A stretch of DNA of 60,631 nt from Peptacetobacter sp900539645 (GTDB lineage Bacteria; Bacillota; Clostridia; Peptostreptococcales; Peptostreptococcaceae). The notes under the pieces were generated by a model. The model saw only the letters and a program-made list of their open reading frames with translations. It was not told the DNA's origin and did no database searches. A program made the position numbers and the translations under genes. Shown here one piece after another: positions 42,433-50,815 of this stretch (position 1 is its first letter; each line of letters starts with the position of its first letter). The stretch is taken from positions 1 through 60,631 of the forward strand of contig NZ_JBLOUI010000008.1 of the NCBI RefSeq assembly GCF_047807365.1, given 5' to 3'.

Positions 42433-43683
42433 TTATTCAACTATTTCTATGTTTCCACCTAAAGCTCTTATTTTTTTGTCTATATCCACATAACCTCTCT
42501 GTATATGGTATATTTCACCTATCTGTGTTTCACCTTCTGCTATAAGTCCACATAATATAAGTGCTGCACCAGCTCTTAAATCAGTTGCATTAACTTTAGC
42601 TCCGTATAATTTATCAACACCATTTACTATAGCGCTTCTTCCTTCTATTTTTATATCTGCTCCCATTCTGTTGAATTCAGCAACATGCATAAATCTATTT
42701 TCAAATACAGTTTCTATAACAACTGCTGTACCATTAGCTATTGTAAGCATTGCCATAAACTGTGCCTGCACATCTGTTGGGAATCCAGGATGTGGAAGTG
42801 TTTTTATATCTATTGGTTTTAATACTTCTGGTCCTATTACTCTAACCGCATTTTCCATTTCGATTATTTCACAACCAGTTTCTCTTAATTTTGCTATTAT
42901 TGGTTTTAAGTGTTCCATAAGTACGTTTTCCACAGTTATATCACCTTTTGTCATAGCTGCTGCAACCATATATGTAGCTGCTTCTATTCTGTCAGGTATT
43001 ACTGTATGTTCAGCACCTTTTAAAGATTCAACACCTTTTATTTTTATTGTATTTGTTCCTGCACCTTTAACATTTGCTCCCATTTCATTTAGGAAGTTAG
43101 CTAAGTCAACTATTTCTGGCTCTTCTGCTGCATTTTCTATTATAGTTGTTCCTTCTGCTAATGCTGCAGCCATCATTATGTTTTCTGTAGCCCCTACTGA
43201 TGGGAAATCAAGGTATAATTTGTTCCCAGTTAGTTTTTCTGTTTTTGCTTCAACAAATCCATGATCTATTTCTACTTCTGCCCCTAATGATTTAAATCCT
43301 TTTAGATGTAGGTCTATAGGTCTTGTTCCTATAGCACATCCTCCTGGCATAGATATTTTTGTATGGTTAAATCTAGCAAGTAAAGGTCCCATCACTAAGA
43401 ATGAAGCTCTCATTTTTCTAACTAGTTCGTATGGTGCTTCACAAGTAGTTATATTGCTTGCATCTACTGTTAAAGTAGTTCCTTCATATGTTACTTCAGC
43501 ACCTAAATGTCTTAAAAGATCTGATATAACATGAACATCTCTAAGATTTGGTACTCCTTTTAAAACTGATTTCCCTTCTGCAAGTAATGTAGCTGCTATT
43601 ATTGGTAATACAGCATTTTTTGCTCCGTCTATTTTAACTGTACCTCTTAAAGGTTCACTCTTTTTAACTATTATTTTTGGCAT
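42433..43683 (-). CDS. murA: UDP-N-acetylglucosamine 1-carboxyvinyltransferase MurA
   Basis: It catalyses the first committed step in peptidoglycan synthesis and is the target of fosfomycin. The 416-residue protein has Lys22-Asn23 (GAKNAVLP) and the catalytic Cys116 in PGGCAIGTRP. The presence of Cys rather than Asp predicts fosfomycin sensitivity at the target level. In C. difficile several sporulation genes follow murA; here mreB comes directly. Confidence 0.97.
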   Translation of the reverse strand: MPKIIVKKSEPLRGTVKIDGAKNAVLPIIAATLLAEGKSVLKGVPNLRDVHVISDLLRHLGAEVTYEGTTLTVDASNITTCEAPYELVRKMRASFLVMGPLLARFNHTKISMPGGCAIGTRPIDLHLKGFKSLGAEVEIDHGFVEAKTEKLTGNKLYLDFPSVGATENIMMAAALAEGTTIIENAAEEPEIVDLANFLNEMGANVKGAGTNTIKIKGVESLKGAEHTVIPDRIEAATYMVAAAMTKGDITVENVLMEHLKPIIAKLRETGCEIIEMENAVRVIGPEVLKPIDIKTLPHPGFPTDVQAQFMAMLTIANGTAVVIETVFENRFMHVAEFNRMGADIKIEGRSAIVNGVDKLYGAKVNATDLRAGAALILCGLIAEGETQIGEIYHIQRGYVDIDKKIRALGGNIEIVE

Positions 43684-43996
43684 ATTTTTTCTCCTCTAAC
43701 TTTTATCTATATTTAATTTGGCTATCTCTCATATTTATATATTTATTCTATCGTCTAGTATTTTTATGTTTATATTCTATTTTAATACACTGTTTTTTAG
43801 TGTATTTATGTTTAATTTTTATTTTTATCGTATTCTTTATTATATAATAATTTTCTAAAAATTTCATTACTCTTGATGAGTTTGTAACCTTTTTTAATTA
43901 GTCGCAAAATTTGAATCATTTCATCATTTATCTACAATTCAACATTTTACGCCTTATCAATTATATCACTTTATGTAAACTTTATGAAGGGATTAA
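43684..43996. other. AT-rich gap upstream of murA
   Basis: About 310 bp with no open frame of note. It must hold the murA promoter, but I could not pick one with confidence among many AT-rich matches. Confidence 0.4.
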
Positions 43997-44035
43997 CAAA
44001 AAAAAGACTGTATTTTTATAAATACAGTCTTTTCT
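43997..44035 (-). terminator. Terminator of the double-rhodanese lipoprotein gene
   Basis: AAAAGACTGTATTT-TATAA-AAATACAGTCTTTT with T-runs, 28 bp beyond the stop codon. Confidence 0.92.
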
Positions 44036-44062
44036 AAAAAATAATCTATTATTCTATTTTAA

Positions 44063-44839
44063 TTATTCACCTTTAACTAGGTTGTATTCGTACTGTTTAA
44101 CACCGTCTGCATTGTAAACATCTGTAAATCCATTGTCTACTAAGAACTGTGCTAATTTTCCACTCTTGTTTCCTGAGTTGCAGTATACTATAACCTTTTT
44201 GTCTTTGTACTGTTCTAATTCACCTAATTTATCTTCAGCTTCATCAACGAATACGTTTATAGCACCATCGATATGTCCTTTAGCGAAATCTTTAGCATCT
44301 CTAGCGTCTATTACTACAGTGTTAGCAGTATCTTTCATTGCTTCTACTACTTCATCACCTTTCATAGTTTTAACTTCTGCTTTTTCTGCTTTAGGTTCTT
44401 CTTTACCCTGAACTAATTCATATTCATACTGTTTAACACCATCTGCATTAGAAACATCTGTAAATCCGTTGTCTACTAATAACTGTGCTAATTTTCCACT
44501 CTTGTTTCCTGAGTTGCAGTATACTATAACTTTTTTATCTTTATACTGTTCAAGATCACCAAGTTTAGATTCAGCTTCATCTACAAAAACATTTAATGCT
44601 CCTTTTATATGTCCAGCTTCGTATTCAGAAGCATCTCTAGCATCTATTACTACAGTGTTAGCATCTTTCATAGCTTCCACTACTTCGTCACCTTTTATAG
44701 TTTTAACTTCTGCTTTAGCCTGTTCCTGCTGAGTATCTTCTTTTGGAGCTTCTTCCTGTTTACTACATCCAACAGCACCTATAGATAATACTAATGCTGC
44801 ACCTATTGCTAGAACTTTAAATTTTTTGTTTAATTTCAT
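44063..44839 (-). CDS. Lipoprotein with two tandem rhodanese domains, both with Cys
   Basis: The 258-residue exported lipoprotein has a lipobox ending AVGC (Cys25) and a Glu/Lys linker. Two near-identical rhodanese domains follow: about 42-145 and 154-257. Each has the active-site loop VYCNSGNKSGK (Cys108 and Cys220), exactly 112 residues apart. The high similarity, also in DNA (336-bp period), marks a recent internal duplication. It likely transfers or reduces sulfur at the outer face of the membrane. The gene stands alone. Confidence 0.9.
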   Translation of the reverse strand: MKLNKKFKVLAIGAALVLSIGAVGCSKQEEAPKEDTQQEQAKAEVKTIKGDEVVEAMKDANTVVIDARDASEYEAGHIKGALNVFVDEAESKLGDLEQYKDKKVIVYCNSGNKSGKLAQLLVDNGFTDVSNADGVKQYEYELVQGKEEPKAEKAEVKTMKGDEVVEAMKDTANTVVIDARDAKDFAKGHIDGAINVFVDEAEDKLGELEQYKDKKVIVYCNSGNKSGKLAQFLVDNGFTDVYNADGVKQYEYNLVKGE

Positions 44840-45026
44840 TTTGTGTCCCTACCTTCCATAGTTGATATGCGTTCTTGCTTTAATTATAACATATAAAAAC
44901 ATTTTTTTACGATTTTAATCTTTTTAATTTATAGTTAATAACTATAGTATAACCAAGTAATATAGTTTTGGTAAATATATAATTTATTCATTTATTCATA
45001 AGTTTTACTTATGAATATTTTTTGCA

Positions 45027-45054
45027 TAAAAAAAAGTGTATTTTCATACACTCT
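45027..45054 (-). terminator. Terminator of the DUF956 gene
   Basis: AGTGTAT-GAAA-ATACACT followed by TTTTTTTT on the minus strand. Confidence 0.85.
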
Positions 45055-45065
45055 AATTTATTTCT

Positions 45066-45455
45066 TTATTTTTCATTTTTATTTTTTATTCTAAATAATC
45101 TTTTCAACCCACGTCCTATTACCTGGAAGAAAGTCAAAGATTTTAATAATTTGTCTGATTCTATATATTTGTTTACAGCTCTTAAAGTAGCTTTGTTATC
45201 TCTTGTAGAAAAGCTATATGTTCCATTTTCTTTGGTAACTATTGCAAAACGAGATATCCATTTTCCACGAAAACTTACAGATCCAAGTACATGATCTACT
45301 TCTGTCCAAGGAATCTGAATGTAATCATTTACATTTTTTTCATTATAGAATTCAAACGCTTTATCACCAATCATTACATTTCCGTAGCTAGTTAAACCTA
45401 AAAATGATGTTGCAGGTACTGTATAGTCTACTTTTGTATTCATTGATTGTGCCAT
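45066..45455 (-). CDS. manO: DUF956 (ManO) mannose-operon protein
   Basis: This 129-residue soluble protein belongs to a family found almost only behind mannose-family PTS genes. It shows a beta-rich pleckstrin-homology-like pattern (GLTSYGNVMIGDKAFEFYN) with a basic C-terminal tail. In lactic acid bacteria ManO is reported to affect expression of the man operon. Here it follows manZ across a terminator-like hairpin at 45486-45516, so it may be expressed by read-through at a lower level. Confidence 0.85.
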   Translation of the reverse strand: MAQSMNTKVDYTVPATSFLGLTSYGNVMIGDKAFEFYNEKNVNDYIQIPWTEVDHVLGSVSFRGKWISRFAIVTKENGTYSFSTRDNKATLRAVNKYIESDKLLKSLTFFQVIGRGLKRLFRIKNKNEK

Positions 45456-45485
45456 AAAACACCCTCCTAAAAATTATTATATTTA

Positions 45486-45516
45486 AAGAAAAAGCTCAGA
45501 TAACTGAGCTTTTCCT
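45486..45516 (-). terminator. Hairpin between manZ and manO
   Basis: AAAAGCTCAG-TTAT-CTGAGCTTTT followed by TCTTT on the minus strand; the T-run is short and broken, so it may be leaky. Confidence 0.75.
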
Positions 45517-45541
45517 TTGTAATATATTTGAAAATATTTAA

Positions 45542-46459
45542 TTACATTATACCTAATAAGTGAGCACCTATACCAACTATGAATAATGCTATGATTATTA
45601 CTATTGGAGATACATTTTTCTTTAATAACTTACAGCATAATAATGTTAATAATAAAGCTGCAAGTCCAGGTATTAACTGATCTAAGTTAGCCTGTAATGT
45701 AGTTGTTTTAACTACATCTAGAGCATTTCCACCTAATGAGTTATACATTGTAAGTGCCTGTTTTATACCTTCTGCTCCAGCTGGTAAGCTAGCCCAATCT
45801 ATGTAAGCACCTTCAGGCTGTGTAACCTTAGAAACTATTGGAGTAAATGATATACTTACCCAACGCTGAACTAGAGAACCTATTATGAACATACCAAGTA
45901 TTGAAGCTCCCTGAGTTACTTTTCCTAATAATCCACCAGATAAATCCTGTGCTATTGAGTTACCAACTTTGTATCCGAATTCCTGAGTGTACCATAAGAA
46001 AGCAACACGGATTATGTTCCATGCTAAGAAGAATATTAGTGGACCAACTATATTTCCACTTAATGCTAAAGATGCACCTAATGCACCAAGTATTGGTCTT
46101 AGAGTGAACCAGAATACTGGGTCACCAACCCCTGCTAGAGGTCCCATCATACCAACTTTAACACCCTGTATTGCCTGGTCGTTAACTTCAGCACCATTAG
46201 CTCTTTCTTCTTCAAGTGCTAATGTAACCCCTATAACTGGAGCTGATACATAAGGATGTGTATTATAGAATTCCATGTGTCTTTTTAAAGCAGCAACCTG
46301 GTCTTCTTTATTTGTATATAATTTTTTGATAGCTGGTATCATTGAATAACACCATCCACCATTCTGCATACGTTCATAGTTCCAAGAACCCTGAAGGAAC
46401 TGATGACGCCAAGCAACAGACATACGGTCTTTTTTAGTTAATGTTTTTCTTTCTGCCAT
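45542..46459 (-). CDS. manZ: PTS mannose-family IID component
   Basis: This 305-residue membrane subunit forms the sugar channel with IIC. The N-terminus has the family signature FLQGSWNYERMQNGG, then GVMGPLAGVGDP-type sequence (VGMMGPLAGVGDPVFW, about 126-141). Several hydrophobic helices lie in the C-terminal half. It also serves as part of the receptor for class IIa bacteriocins in other Firmicutes. The gene follows manY by 21 bp. Confidence 0.96.
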   Translation of the reverse strand: MAERKTLTKKDRMSVAWRHQFLQGSWNYERMQNGGWCYSMIPAIKKLYTNKEDQVAALKRHMEFYNTHPYVSAPVIGVTLALEEERANGAEVNDQAIQGVKVGMMGPLAGVGDPVFWFTLRPILGALGASLALSGNIVGPLIFFLAWNIIRVAFLWYTQEFGYKVGNSIAQDLSGGLLGKVTQGASILGMFIIGSLVQRWVSISFTPIVSKVTQPEGAYIDWASLPAGAEGIKQALTMYNSLGGNALDVVKTTTLQANLDQLIPGLAALLLTLLCCKLLKKNVSPIVIIIALFIVGIGAHLLGIM

Positions 46460-46480
46460 TTTTCTTTTCCTCCTTCAAGA

Positions 46481-47296
46481 TTAATATTCATTTAATATAT
46501 CGCCAAGTGGATCTCCAGAACCACCATTTCCATTACCACCGTTTCCAGCACTTTCTTTTAGTCCTAAGTATAATAGAGCTAAAGATATACCTATTGTACC
46601 TAATGCTATAAGTGTTAACTTGTCTATAGCAGCTAAAACGAATCCTAGAGCGAAGAATGGCCATGTTTCTTTTGTTGACATCATGTTTATAACCATCGCA
46701 TACCCAACAGCGGCAACCATTCCACCACCGATTGACATACCATCAGCTAACCATGCTGGCATTGCATTTAATGCACTTGTTACAACTGATGCTGGTACGA
46801 AACATAAAGCTGCAGCTGGTATAGCTATTCTTACACCCTGAAGTAATATAGCTATTATATGCCACATTTCCATTTTTCTCATGTTTGCTTCTTCAGCAGC
46901 AGCATCCATGAAGTGAACTATTGGTATAGATAATGTACGAACTATCATAGTTAAGAATAAACCTGCTACTGATAGTGGTATAGCAACTGCTATAGAAGTA
47001 GATATTGCAGTCTGAACATTAGTAGTTCCACCATTTAATCCTAATACCATTATTATTGCAGAAGCAACTGATGCTAAAGCAGCATCTGGTGCAACTGCAG
47101 CACCAACGTTTGCCCATCCAAGAGCTATCATCTGTAATGAACCACCAAGGATTACACCCTCAGTTAAATGTCCACTTACTAATCCTATTAATGTACATGC
47201 CACTAGAGGCTGATGGAACTGGAATTCATCTAGAACCCCTTCCATACCTGCTAGCAAGGCAACAACAATTATTAAAAGTACTGTTATCATTGACAT
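46481..47296 (-). CDS. manY: PTS mannose-family IIC component
   Basis: This 271-residue membrane protein has about eight hydrophobic helices and the family pattern GSLQMIALGWANVGAAVAPD (about 52-71). It ends in a Gly/Asn-rich tail (GNGGNGNGGSGD) that is not common in the family and is probably a flexible linker. It lies in the manX-manY-manZ order with short gaps. Confidence 0.96.
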   Translation of the reverse strand: MSMITVLLIIVVALLAGMEGVLDEFQFHQPLVACTLIGLVSGHLTEGVILGGSLQMIALGWANVGAAVAPDAALASVASAIIMVLGLNGGTTNVQTAISTSIAVAIPLSVAGLFLTMIVRTLSIPIVHFMDAAAEEANMRKMEMWHIIAILLQGVRIAIPAAALCFVPASVVTSALNAMPAWLADGMSIGGGMVAAVGYAMVINMMSTKETWPFFALGFVLAAIDKLTLIALGTIGISLALLYLGLKESAGNGGNGNGGSGDPLGDILNEY

Positions 47297-47317
47297 AACT
47301 TTATATCCTCCTCGCCT

Positions 47318-48301
47318 TTATGCTTTTGCTAATTCAGCTTTTGCTTTTTTAAGAAGATCATCGATATTTTCTGCTGATTCACTTGGAACCTTACGAACAT
47401 CAAATTTTATTCCCATATCTTTTAATTCTTCTATTGTTTCTATATCTTTTGCGTCCATTGCTATTGCTTTATTTGCAACAACTTTACCTACAGAGTGAGC
47501 CATAGAACCTAAGTTTAGTTCTTTAATTTCAACTCCACCTTTTATTGCTCTTAAAGCATCCTGTGGTGTTTCGAATAATAACATTGCTTCAGTATTTCCA
47601 AAACGAGTATCTTTCTGAACTTTTATCATTTTGTCTATTGGAACAACGTTTGCTCTAACCCCAGGAGGAGCCGCCTGTTCTATCATTTTTTTACGTAAAT
47701 CATCGTGAGCAACAGAGTCTGAAACTACGATTATACGATTTGGTTTTGTTGTTTTTGTCCAAGTTGTAGCAACCTGTCCATGTAATAAACGTGTATCTAT
47801 ACGAGCTAACACGTATTTTATTTTTCCGTCACCTATTACTGTTCCTTCTGGTATTGCACCACCAGCAGTTGCCTGAACTGGAGCAGCTTCTTCTTTTTTA
47901 GGTTCTAAAGATTCAGGACAAACTTTTATTCCTTCTCTTCCAGCACCTACTATATAAGCTGCTATTTCGTGAGCAGTTTCCATAGATAGACGTGCACCGT
48001 ATGCTTCTACAAGCATTGGTAAGTTAAGACCAGTAACTATAGCCCATTTTTCGTGTCCTTCAACAAGTCCTGTAGCCTGATTGAATGGTGTACCACTCCA
48101 TAAGTCTACTAAGAATAAAACTTCTTCAGGATTTTCGAATGTAGCAATAGCTTCTTCCATCTTAGCTTTTAAATCGTTTGGGCCTTCGCTTGGCTGTAAT
48201 GTAACAGCTTTAACATCCTGCTGTTCACCAAATATCATTGATACTGACTGTAGTATCCCATTAGCGAAGTCACCATGACTAGCAAGAACAATTCCTACCA
48301 T
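47318..48301 (-). CDS. manX: PTS mannose-family IIAB component
   Basis: This 327-residue soluble phosphocarrier is a fusion of IIA and IIB. IIA (about 1-130) has the phospho-His9 in LASHGDFANG. A Glu/Pro/Ala linker (about 131-155) precedes IIB (about 160-325), with phospho-His174 in RIDTRLLHGQVA. It accepts phosphate from HPr and passes it to the sugar. It is the first gene of the operon, behind a strong sigma-A promoter and a 190-nt leader. Confidence 0.97.
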   Translation of the reverse strand: MVGIVLASHGDFANGILQSVSMIFGEQQDVKAVTLQPSEGPNDLKAKMEEAIATFENPEEVLFLVDLWSGTPFNQATGLVEGHEKWAIVTGLNLPMLVEAYGARLSMETAHEIAAYIVGAGREGIKVCPESLEPKKEEAAPVQATAGGAIPEGTVIGDGKIKYVLARIDTRLLHGQVATTWTKTTKPNRIIVVSDSVAHDDLRKKMIEQAAPPGVRANVVPIDKMIKVQKDTRFGNTEAMLLFETPQDALRAIKGGVEIKELNLGSMAHSVGKVVANKAIAMDAKDIETIEELKDMGIKFDVRKVPSESAENIDDLLKKAKAELAKA

Positions 48302-48498
48302 ATCTCTTTTCCTCCATCCATTAATTTTTATATTCTCGAGTTTATGAATAGAGAAGGCAAATTATCGTCATAAAATTGCATTTTAAACCAACCTCTTAAA
48401 GTTAAAAATATCACAATTAAATTAATATAATAGCTCTATACCATTGGGTATCAGTCTTTTGCTTTCCCTTTTCCCAAAACTCATTAAATACATTATCC

Positions 48499-48527
48499 AT
48501 TATATAGAACATTAAAATTTTTTTCAA
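48499..48527 (-). promoter_or_regulatory. Sigma-A promoter of the man operon
   Basis: On the minus strand TTGAAA, 17 bp, TATAAT, about 200 bp before manX. This differs from man operons that use a sigma-54 promoter with LevR/ManR; no -24/-12 element was found here. The leader (48302-48490) contains a small hairpin (ATACC-CAAT-GGTAT) and nothing else recognised. Confidence 0.8.
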
Positions 48528-48591
48528 CAATTATTTGACAATATGAATTTCTTATGAAAATAGGATAACCTTTGTCTACTTTATTTGTTAA

Positions 48592-48640
48592 TAAAAAAAA
48601 GCTATGCTGATTTTTTATTAACAAAATTTGCATAGCTTTA
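48592..48640 (-). terminator. Terminator of glmS with an alternative pairing
   Basis: AAAGCTATGC pairs with GCATAGCTTT and is followed by T residues on the minus strand. A competing 15-bp stem (TTTGTTAATAAAAAA with TTTTTTATTAACAAA) overlaps it, so the two cannot form together. Confidence 0.75.
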
Positions 48641-48727
48641 CTTTATATTTTTATTTATTACTTTTCTTGCTAAAATATTTTTTCAATTTCTTTATAAAAC
48701 TAAATTATAATAGTTTTTTTCTATACA

Positions 48728-50554
48728 TTATTCAACTGTAACAGATTTAGCAAGATTTCTTGGTTTATCTACATCAAGACCTTTCATTGTTGATACATAA
48801 TAAGCTAGTAGCTGCATTGGGACAACTGCAACTATAGGCACTAACATATCATCACAGTTTGGTATGTATATTACTTCATCAGAAACTTTTTCAACGCTAG
48901 TATTGTGTTCTTGAGCTATTGATGCAACAAATGCACCTCTTGCTTTTACTTCCCGCATATTTGAAACCATTTTTTCGAATAAGTTTTCCTGTGTTGCTAC
49001 AGATATTACCGGAGTTCCTTCTTCTATAAGAGCTATTGTTCCGTGTTTTAATTCTCCTGCAGCAAATGCTTCTGAGTGTATGTATGAAACCTCTTTTAAT
49101 TTTAAAGAGCCTTCCATAGCTAATGAGTAGTCTACTCCTCTTCCAAGGAAGAATACATGCTCTTTAGAAACTATTTTTTCAGCAGTTTCTTTTATTTTAT
49201 CTTGGTTATCTAATACTTTCTGAATTTTTTCTGGAAGTTCTTTCATTTTTTCTATAGTTGATAAATATTCTTCTCTATTTATTGTTCCTTTTTCAAGGGC
49301 AAAGTTTAGAGCTATCATATATAGAGAAGTTATCTGAGTAGTGTATGCTTTTGTTGAAGCAACTGCTATTTCAGGTCCAGCCCAAGTATAGAATACTTCA
49401 TCTGCTTCTCTTGATATTGATGAACCTACAACATTTGTTATCGCAAGTATTTTAGCACCTTTAGCTTTTGAATCTCTTAAAACTGCTAGTGTATCAGCTG
49501 TTTCTCCAGACTGACTTACAAGTATTACTAAAGAATGTTCGTCTACAAAGTTATCACTGTATCTGAATTCTGATGCTATATCTGTTATTACTGGAACTTT
49601 TAGGTATTTTTCTAAAGCATTTTTTCCAAGTAATCCAGCGTGGTATGCTGTACCACAAGCAACTATATATATTCTATTTATATTATCTAAATCTTCTTTT
49701 GTTAAATGGATTCCATCTAATACTATGTTTCCATTTTCGTCTATTCTTCTTTCAAGTGTATTTTTAACACCTTCTGGCTGTTCATTTATTTCTTTAAGCA
49801 TGAAACAGTCGTATCCACCTTTTGAAGCTGCCTCTATATCCCATTTTACATCGTATATTTCTTTTTCAACAGGATTTCTATCAGCATCGTATATTTTTAA
49901 TTCATCGCCTTTTATGTGAACAACTTCGCCATTTTCAAGGAAGTATACTTTTCTAGTGTATTTTAAAAGTGCTGGTATATCTGAAGCTATGAAGTTTTCT
50001 CCTTCTCCAACACCTGCTACAAGAGGACTGTCTTTTCTAACAGCTACTAATTCATCTTCGTTATCTTTGCATATAACACCTAGTGCATAAGCTCCTCTTA
50101 ATCTAGCTACTGTTTTGTAAACAGCATCAAGAAGATTTCCTTCGTAGTATTTATCTACTAAGTGAGCTATTACTTCTGTATCAGTTTCTGATCTGAATTC
50201 TACTCCATCTTCTTTTAATTCTTCCTTTAATTCCATGTAGTTTTCTATTATACCATTGTGGACAACTGCTATTGTTTTGTCCATATTGAAATGAGGATGA
50301 GAGTTTACATCTGATGGTTCACCATGAGTAGCCCATCTTGTATGTCCTATACCTAAATTCCCTTTCATTTCATTTTTTTCAATGTCTTCTGCAAGTACAG
50401 CAAGTCTACCTTTGAATTTTCTGATTTCTAATTCACCATCATTGCATACAGCAATACCTGCTGAATCATAACCTCTGTACTCTAACTTTGATAGTCCATC
50501 AACTATCACCTCTGATGCATTTTTTGGTCCTAAGTACCCAACTATTCCACACAT
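48728..50554 (-). CDS. glmS: Glutamine:fructose-6-phosphate aminotransferase GlmS
   Basis: It makes glucosamine 6-phosphate, the entry to amino-sugar and wall synthesis. The 608-residue enzyme has Cys2 as amidotransferase nucleophile (MCGIVGYLG), the GIGHTRWATHG segment (about 70-80), and two SIS sugar-isomerase domains with SQSGETADT (about 346-354) and the C-terminal KSVTVE. The mRNA begins with a glmS ribozyme, so product feedback is expected. It follows glmM and its terminator. Confidence 0.98.
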   Translation of the reverse strand: MCGIVGYLGPKNASEVIVDGLSKLEYRGYDSAGIAVCNDGELEIRKFKGRLAVLAEDIEKNEMKGNLGIGHTRWATHGEPSDVNSHPHFNMDKTIAVVHNGIIENYMELKEELKEDGVEFRSETDTEVIAHLVDKYYEGNLLDAVYKTVARLRGAYALGVICKDNEDELVAVRKDSPLVAGVGEGENFIASDIPALLKYTRKVYFLENGEVVHIKGDELKIYDADRNPVEKEIYDVKWDIEAASKGGYDCFMLKEINEQPEGVKNTLERRIDENGNIVLDGIHLTKEDLDNINRIYIVACGTAYHAGLLGKNALEKYLKVPVITDIASEFRYSDNFVDEHSLVILVSQSGETADTLAVLRDSKAKGAKILAITNVVGSSISREADEVFYTWAGPEIAVASTKAYTTQITSLYMIALNFALEKGTINREEYLSTIEKMKELPEKIQKVLDNQDKIKETAEKIVSKEHVFFLGRGVDYSLAMEGSLKLKEVSYIHSEAFAAGELKHGTIALIEEGTPVISVATQENLFEKMVSNMREVKARGAFVASIAQEHNTSVEKVSDEVIYIPNCDDMLVPIVAVVPMQLLAYYVSTMKGLDVDKPRNLAKSVTVE

Positions 50555-50589
50555 AATTCTGTGCCTCCTAAAAATTATTTATAATATAT

Positions 50590-50767
50590 ATTTTTAGAAG
50601 TAGTGATAAAAAAATTATTTACTCAAATTTCCCTTTGTCCAAAGAATCACTTCTAAGTTTTGAAGAAATTTTACGATGGTAAATACACCGCAGAGCACCC
50701 GCCGAATATTCGATTAACTCTGACCTCGTCAACTTGAAAATTAATTTATTTTACAAGTTCTGGCGCT
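50590..50767 (-). ncRNA. glmS ribozyme (GlcN6P-activated self-cleaving riboswitch)
   Basis: Conserved blocks are present in order: AGCGCCAGAACTTG at the cleavage site, AAGTTGACGAGGT, GAGTTAATCGAA and TTCGGCGGGTGCTC. Cleavage is expected between A (50767) and G (50766). It lies 35-210 bp upstream of the glmS ATG. When glucosamine 6-phosphate accumulates, cleavage exposes the mRNA to 5' decay. The 3' limit is approximate. Confidence 0.95.
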
Positions 50768-50806
50768 AAAAACAGAAACGGAAACAAAAGCGTTCCCGTC
50801 TCCGTA
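50768..50806 (-). terminator. Terminator of glmM, abutting the glmS ribozyme
   Basis: ACGGAGACGGGAAC pairs with GTTTCCGTTTCTGT over 14 bp (with G-T pairs), then TTTTT. The T-run ends one base before the ribozyme cleavage site. Confidence 0.85.
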
Positions 50807-50815
50807 ATTTTACAA

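Noticed and set aside
48370..48395. Sigma-54 promoter (-24/-12) for the man operon
   Set aside because: TTGG and TGCA blocks are present on the minus strand, but the GG-to-GC spacing is 8 or 12 instead of 10, and a good sigma-A promoter lies upstream.
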